Source of the DNA: Enterobacter asburiae
GTDB taxonomy: Bacteria; Pseudomonadota; Gammaproteobacteria; Enterobacterales; Enterobacteriaceae
Length of the DNA stretch: 64,000 bases
Direction of reading: 5' to 3'
Assembly (NCBI RefSeq): GCF_024599655.1
Contig: NZ_CP102247.1
Coordinates: forward strand, 2,852,001 to 2,916,000
The notes under the pieces were generated by a model. The model was not told the origin of the DNA. It saw only the letters and a list, made by a program, of their open reading frames with translations, and did not search any database. Below are positions 59,919 through 64,000 of this stretch, in pieces. The position numbers and the translations under genes were made by a program. Each line of letters begins with the position of its first letter. Position 1 is the stretch's first letter.

Positions 59919-60449
59919 CTAGTTATAAACAACGGAGAAGTTAGCGACGGAGTTTGCAGGACCGGCGGTCACCGCTGCCGCTGTTGAAATATACTGCGCG
60001 TAGAAATTCAGCGTATTATCGGCGGTGCTGCTTAACACATAGCTATAGCTGTTACTGCCGTGCAGCGGCAGATCCGCTTTATCCGCGGTCATCAAATTAA
60101 TAGCAACACCCGTTGCCGCGCCGACGACGGAGGTATCAATAGCCAGCAGATCGGCGTTAGTCAGGTCAGGCGTACCGTCAAAACGGACTTTGGCACTGGT
60201 GACCGTGACCGGGCAGTTCTTCAGGACAATATCGAATTTCGTTGCCGCAGTTCTGGAGCCTGTTGCCGGAAATTCTGTTTTATTGTAATCGCCTAATACT
60301 ACCACCTGATTTTGAGAGGCAACCGCCACATCACAGGCTGAATCCAGGATGTTACCATTAAAGTTAACGGTTCCTGCAGCAGCGAAAGCATTGCCCACCA
60401 TTAAGGCAGAACCTGTCACAACCATCGCTAAAATAATGTTCTTTTTCAT
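59919..60449 (-). CDS. Major fimbrial subunit
   Basis: A 176-residue pilin that polymerises through donor-strand exchange. The ATG at 60449 (MKKNIILAMVV) is 11 bases after AGGA; an ATG at 60458 is only two bases from that site. The signal peptide ends NAFA before AAGTVNFNG, the N-terminal donor strand. Disulfide cysteines are in DSACDVAV and LKNCPVTV, and the end is FSVVYN with the penultimate Tyr. It is nearest to LpfA-type pilins. It is the first gene of the operon. Confidence 0.92.
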   Translation of the reverse strand: MKKNIILAMVVTGSALMVGNAFAAAGTVNFNGNILDSACDVAVASQNQVVVLGDYNKTEFPATGSRTAATKFDIVLKNCPVTVTSAKVRFDGTPDLTNADLLAIDTSVVGAATGVAINLMTADKADLPLHGSNSYSYVLSSTADNTLNFYAQYISTAAAVTAGPANSVANFSVVYN

Positions 60450-60869
60450 AATCTTCATTTTCCTGTTTACGGGATAACTTTATTTATTATTGAAATTCAT
60501 GCAGCAGAAAGCCGATAAAAGAATCGCTATACATTCTTTTACTTTTCGATAAATGACTTAAGGTCTTTCTGACTGACTGGTTAAAATTTATATAATCATT
60601 TTGGTGAACACAACTTTTTGCTGGTCTAGCTGTAGACTCTGATTTAACGAAAGATCAACATTTCTTCCAGGATAGGCTTATGCCTTATTTCCCTGGTCTA
60701 TTAGTAGACTTGAACATCTTTTTCTTTTCATTCAACACGTTAGATATCAAGCGCTCAACGGTCTACTTTTGGACCTTGCCGAAACATTCCCTGACCCCTT
60801 CATTTTTAAGATAATTCTCTGCACAGATCAAAAAATGATCGGCCCCCGTAGTCGCTGTGAGGTATAATT
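60450..60869. promoter_or_regulatory. Fimbrial/IprA-like divergent control region with three identical-type operators
   Basis: A 420-base AT-rich region separating the fimbrial operon (minus) from the CRP-like genes (plus). The palindrome GTCTA-N4-TAGAC occurs at 60624-60637 and 60696-60709, with a one-mismatch copy at 60761-60774. Start-to-start distances are 72 and 65 bases. No ORF in this stretch has support. Confidence 0.75.
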
Positions 60870-61529
60870 ATGAATACACGTTTAACCACGCCATTGAATA
60901 ACCACGAATCAACCGTTCTTGGTTTAAAACCGTTTATCCATATCGATACCCTGATTAAATCAGTGCTGCCAGCTTCGAACAGAATGATCATCTGTCGGGG
61001 AGAAACCGTACATTATTATAAAGATGATGTGCGCCAGTGTTTTTTACTTCTCCAGGGCAGCGTGGCGCTTCATCGTCGCGGCGACGGTATTGTTTTAAAC
61101 TCTGAATCAGCACCGTTTATTCTGGGCGTCAGCAGTCAATTTTCTTCGGAGCATCTCTACGTCAGGGCTCTGGAGACGGCAGAAATTGCCCGCGTGTCGC
61201 TGGAGACGTTTAATCAGATTGTTTCACAGCAGGATTTATGGGAGCACTTTTCAAAGCTGCTAATTTATACCGCCTCACGGGTGTATGAGCATTGCGCGCA
61301 AATATCACAAATGTCCGCCTATGACATTATTCGCTTCCAGCTTGTTGAGCTCATGCAGGAGCCCGATGCCATACGGAAAAATACGACGGCGGCCGCGTAC
61401 ATCAAAAGCCGGACGTATCTTTCACGCAGTGGAATTATGCGTATTCTGGCAGAGCTGAGGACAGGGAAGTACATCACAATGGAGCGTGGGGTGCTGCTTG
61501 ACATTCACCATCTGCCGCGAAAATATTGA
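60870..61529 (+). CDS. IprA/CRP-like winged-helix regulator, copy 1
   Basis: A 219-residue regulator with a cyclic-nucleotide-binding-like beta-roll (about residues 30-115; LLLQGSVALHRRGDGIVLNS) and a C-terminal winged helix (AYIKSRTYLSRSGIMRILAEL). The ending MERGVLLDIHHLPRKY resembles E. coli IprA (YaiV), a CRP-like protein with no known nucleotide ligand. GAGG precedes the ATG at 60870. It is divergent from the fimbrial operon, next to three palindromic operators, so it may control fimbriae (inference). Confidence 0.85.
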   Translation: MNTRLTTPLNNHESTVLGLKPFIHIDTLIKSVLPASNRMIICRGETVHYYKDDVRQCFLLLQGSVALHRRGDGIVLNSESAPFILGVSSQFSSEHLYVRALETAEIARVSLETFNQIVSQQDLWEHFSKLLIYTASRVYEHCAQISQMSAYDIIRFQLVELMQEPDAIRKNTTAAAYIKSRTYLSRSGIMRILAELRTGKYITMERGVLLDIHHLPRKY

Positions 61530-61598
61530 CAGCCAGCGTGCCTGTACCCGGGAGAAGCGCTATAATTAGCCAGGTTATTTTTAAGGTTGTCGGCTACT

Positions 61599-62228
61599 AT
61601 GTCCCTTCCAGAAAAGTCTCAACGGGGTTCTCCCTACGCGCAAGAGCTTATTTCACACCTGTTGCCTGATTGCACAACCCATCGCGCCGCCCGCGGCGAG
61701 CGGCTGGACCTGCAAATCAACGGTCAGGGCATGTGCTATTTAATTCTTGAAGGCACCATCGCCATCTACAGAAGAAGCGATGACATGATGCTGTCTACGG
61801 CCCGCAGCCCCGCGGTGTTCGGCCTCGCTAACCTCTCCGATATCTATTTCAATGATTATATTAAGACCGTCAGCCCTTGTCTGATAGGAACGCTCACCGC
61901 CGAGAGGGTGAATGCTATTATTCAAGAGAAGGCGCTTTGGGGACTGCTTTCTAAACAGCTCATGTTTGTGTACAGCCGTCTTTATAACAACGTGATGCCG
62001 CAGGGCGCGCCGACGGCGTATGAGATGATTCGCCAGCAGCTGGTCAAGCTGATGGAGGAAGATGAGAGCTATCGGCTCAGCGTGACGGCGGAAAGGTATA
62101 TCAGGGAGAAAACCCAGCTCTCCCGCAGCGGCGTGATGCGCATTCTGGCGGATTTAAAAACCGGCGGATTCATCGAGATGGAAGAAGGCAGGCTCATTAA
62201 AATCAATAAACTCCCCGCCCGATACTGA
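61599..62228 (+). CDS. IprA/CRP-like winged-helix regulator, copy 2
   Basis: A 209-residue paralogue of the preceding protein with the same beta-roll plus winged-helix layout (YLILEGTIAIYRRSDDM; YIREKTQLSRSGVMRILADL). It ends MEEGRLIKINKLPARY, even closer to IprA. The ATG at 61599 gives a start MSLPEKSQ; a TTG at 61587 abuts its ribosome site and is unlikely. It starts 69 bases after copy 1 and may be co-transcribed. A bidirectional terminator follows. Confidence 0.85.
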   Translation: MSLPEKSQRGSPYAQELISHLLPDCTTHRAARGERLDLQINGQGMCYLILEGTIAIYRRSDDMMLSTARSPAVFGLANLSDIYFNDYIKTVSPCLIGTLTAERVNAIIQEKALWGLLSKQLMFVYSRLYNNVMPQGAPTAYEMIRQQLVKLMEEDESYRLSVTAERYIREKTQLSRSGVMRILADLKTGGFIEMEEGRLIKINKLPARY

Positions 62229-62245
62229 ATTTCAGACACAAAAAA

Positions 62246-62266
62246 GGCCGCACTCGCGGCCCTTTT
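62246..62266. terminator. Terminator between the regulator pair and ydiH
   Basis: Stem GGCCGC/GCGGCC (62246-62251 with 62256-62261), loop ACTC, with an A run before it and CTTTT after it. It works in both directions between convergent genes. Confidence 0.88.
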
Positions 62267-62278
62267 ATTCCCATGTAC

Positions 62279-62473
62279 TCAATGGACGTGAACGCCCAAC
62301 CGCCAGGCAAAGTAGATCTCTTCTTTCAGTTCATTCGAAGAGAGCGCCAGCAAATCTGTAAATTCCAGCTCAAGCTGTTTCAGCTTTTTCAGGTACTGCG
62401 CCGGAGACAGGTTGCTCTTATCGCGACGTAAATATTCAATTGCCAGCTGTGTTGGGGTTATTTCAGTATCCAT
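62279..62473 (-). CDS. ydiH: Small conserved protein YdiH
   Basis: A 64-residue cytoplasmic protein matching K-12 YdiH (62 residues) almost throughout; SNLSPAQYLKKLKQLELEF and LKEEIYFAWRLGVHVH are characteristic. The ATG at 62473 (MDTEITPTQ) follows GAGGA; seven upstream in-frame codons are not needed. It is mostly helical, with no known function. It marks the return to K-12 gene order after the accessory block. Confidence 0.93.
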   Translation of the reverse strand: MDTEITPTQLAIEYLRRDKSNLSPAQYLKKLKQLELEFTDLLALSSNELKEEIYFAWRLGVHVH

Positions 62474-62558
62474 GATGTCCTCGCTTATGTACAAAACCTA
62501 ACCAGTATACCACAACGCACTGGCTAGTTTTTGACCAAAGGCAAAACATCTGAAAACT

Positions 62559-62969
62559 TTACACAACCGCCGTGGTTAGCCGCGACGAGCAGCACAGGCG
62601 ATCCTGCTCATCGAGAATATCTATCTGCCACACCTGATGGCGGCTTCCGGCGTGCAGCGCGCGGCAAACACCGCGCACGCGCCCGCTGCGCACCGAGCGA
62701 ATGTGGTTAGCATTCACCTCGAGCCCGACAACCTTCTGCTCCCCTTCGGTACAGAGATACCCCGCCACCGAGCCCAGCGTTTCGGCCAGCACGACGGATG
62801 CTCCGCCGTGCAATAAACCAAACGGCTGGTGGGTGCGACTGTCGACGGGCATGGTAGCCTCAATCTCATCGTCGCCAATGCGAATGAACTGGATATCCAG
62901 CAGCCCCACCATATTCCCCTCGCCCATGGCGTTTAGCGCCTGCAGCGTCACTGCACGTTTCCAGATCAT
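62559..62969 (-). CDS. menI: 1,4-dihydroxy-2-naphthoyl-CoA hydrolase MenI
   Basis: A hot-dog fold thioesterase (YdiI) of 136 residues that releases 1,4-dihydroxy-2-naphthoate in menaquinone synthesis. QPFGLLHGGASVVLAETLGS contains the catalytic Glu and the conserved His-Gly-Gly; NANHIRSVRSGRVRGVC forms the CoA site. Its ATG overlaps the ydiJ stop (ATGA), so the two genes are coupled, as in K-12. Confidence 0.97.
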   Translation of the reverse strand: MIWKRAVTLQALNAMGEGNMVGLLDIQFIRIGDDEIEATMPVDSRTHQPFGLLHGGASVVLAETLGSVAGYLCTEGEQKVVGLEVNANHIRSVRSGRVRGVCRALHAGSRHQVWQIDILDEQDRLCCSSRLTTAVV

Positions 62970-64000
62970 CCAATTATCTCCAGTAAAGCCTGCAATGGGT
63001 GACGTACGCCGTTACCCTCTACCCGTTTTACCTGGCTGCGGCAGGAGTAGCCCGTCGCCAGGCAGCGGTTTCGCGGCAAACGCTGCATTGCCTGATGCCA
63101 GGACAGCTCATAGATGCCGAGCGAGTTGGCGTGGTTTTTCACTTCGTGTCCGTAGGTTCCGGCCATCCCGCAGCAGCCTACGTTGACGCTCTCCAGCTTC
63201 GCACCAAAGCGGGCAAAGACAGACGCCCACTGCGCGGGGGCACCCGGCAGCGCGGTCACTTCCGTGCAGTGACCGAACAGATACCACGGCTCACCGCTGA
63301 CATCCTGAACAGCCCTATCTTCCAGCGCCATCGGCAGCCACTCGTGCACCAGCATCACGTTGAAATCGCCGCGCTTATCGCCCAGCGTCTGCTTGTATTC
63401 ATCGCGATAGCAAAGCACCAGCGCCGGATCGACGCCGACCATCGGTATCCCGAGCTGCGCCACGCGGTTTAAGAAGTCAGACGTTTTCTGCGCGGTCTTC
63501 GCAAATCGCTTCAGGAAACCTTTAATGTGCTGCGCCTTGCCGTTCGGAGAGAACGGCAGCACAACCGGCTGGTAGCCCACTTTCTCCGCCAGGCGGACGA
63601 AATCGGCCACCACCTGCGCATCGTAGTAGCTGGTGAACGGATCCTGCACCACCAGCACTACATTGGCTTTTTGCTCCGGAGCGAGCGCCTCCAGCTGTTC
63701 CAGGGTCATGTTCGCCGAACGGTGGCCGACGAGCTGGCGCTGCAGAGACGGGACCGACAGCAGCGGCAGATCGACCATGCCGATGTGTTTTTCGGAGAGC
63801 TTGCGCACCAGCGGCTGGTTGATAAAGAAGTTGAAGGTCTTTGGCGCACGCGCCATCAGCGGCGCGTAGCTTTCCACCGTCGCCACCAGATGGTCGCGCA
63901 CCGGGCGGAGGTATCGGGTGTGATAAAGCTGCAGGAAACGCGAGCGGAATTCCGGCACGTCGATTTTAATCGGGCACTGGGTGGAGCAGGCTTTGCAGGC
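62966..64000 (-). CDS. ydiJ: FAD-linked oxidase YdiJ, C-terminal part (cut by window end)
   Basis: 345 C-terminal codons of a protein of about 1018 residues in K-12; the frame stays open to base 64000. It starts in the window inside a ferredoxin-type cluster motif (ACKACSTQCP), followed by the CCG-type domain with LNVGCCGMAGTYGHE-like residues near the end. YdiJ is a D-2-hydroxyglutarate dehydrogenase: an N-terminal FAD domain (outside the window) passes electrons to Fe-S clusters. It is coupled to menI downstream. Confidence 0.95.
   Translation of the reverse strand, partial: ACKACSTQCPIKIDVPEFRSRFLQLYHTRYLRPVRDHLVATVESYAPLMARAPKTFNFFINQPLVRKLSEKHIGMVDLPLLSVPSLQRQLVGHRSANMTLEQLEALAPEQKANVVLVVQDPFTSYYDAQVVADFVRLAEKVGYQPVVLPFSPNGKAQHIKGFLKRFAKTAQKTSDFLNRVAQLGIPMVGVDPALVLCYRDEYKQTLGDKRGDFNVMLVHEWLPMALEDRAVQDVSGEPWYLFGHCTEVTALPGAPAQWASVFARFGAKLESVNVGCCGMAGTYGHEVKNHANSLGIYELSWHQAMQRLPRNRCLATGYSCRSQVKRVEGNGVRHPLQALLEIIG

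Noticed and set aside
1..64000. CRISPR arrays, insertion sequences, prophage genes and rRNA genes
   Set aside because: I looked for regular spaced repeats, transposase or integrase motifs and rRNA cores by eye and saw none.

Overview
This 64-kb window is chromosomal DNA from a member of the Enterobacteriaceae close to Enterobacter (Lelliottia, Leclercia or Kosakonia would also fit). Most genes are close homologues of Escherichia coli K-12 genes and follow the K-12 order from mliC/anmK to ydiJ. The extra genes include a Klebsiella/Enterobacter-type methionine-to-cysteine locus. I see no insertion sequence, prophage, CRISPR array or rRNA operon. Two tRNA-Val genes are present.

Layout. 1-7.3 kb: mliC (start only), anmK, slyB behind a textbook PhoP promoter, an added diguanylate cyclase gene, slyA, and the ydhIJK efflux operon. 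7.3-16.2 kb: sodC, ydhF, ydhL, an added eptA-like lipid A phosphoethanolamine transferase gene, nemRA-gloA, rnt, grxD, mepH and sodB; lhr, which lies between rnt and grxD in K-12, is absent. 16.2-25.2 kb: ydhP, the 29-codon gene ynhF, purR with two PUR boxes, punR/punC, cfa, ribE, mdtK and two tRNA-Val(GAC) genes. 25.3-38.1 kb: ydhS is kept, but the K-12 ydhR and ydhT-Y genes are missing. In their place are a beta-carbonic anhydrase, an MBL-fold protein, three very small genes and a polar amino acid ABC transporter. fumD follows, and then a locus inserted between fumD and pykF: a MetNIQ-type importer divergent from cystathionine beta-synthase and gamma-lyase genes (reverse transsulfuration). 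38.4-47.1 kb: pykF, lpp, ldtE and the sufABCDSE iron-sulfur assembly operon behind a Fur box.

47.1-62.2 kb is an accessory block between sufA and ydiH, which are near neighbours in K-12. In order it holds a putative peptidoglycan amidase plus lipoprotein pair resembling a type VI effector and immunity pair; the blue-light module bluR, bluF, ycgZ, ymgA-like and ariR; an orphan FdhF-type formate dehydrogenase with Cys at the selenocysteine position; a six-gene chaperone-usher fimbrial operon ending in a LuxR-type regulator gene; and two tandem IprA/CRP-like regulator genes. Three copies of one 14-bp palindrome lie between the fimbrial operon and the regulators. The window closes with ydiH, menI and the 3' part of ydiJ.

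Shared themes are surface and biofilm control (diguanylate cyclase, BluF/BluR, AriR, fimbriae, SlyA/SlyB), sulfur and iron-sulfur metabolism, and electrophile or oxidant defence (nemRA-gloA, sodB, sodC, grxD, suf). The most unusual features are the triple operator array beside the fimbrial genes, the orphan amidase/lipoprotein pair, the overlapping micro-genes near 28.8 kb, and enzymes with altered catalytic residues (Cys-FdhF, BluF with a restored EAL signature, a degenerate MBL).
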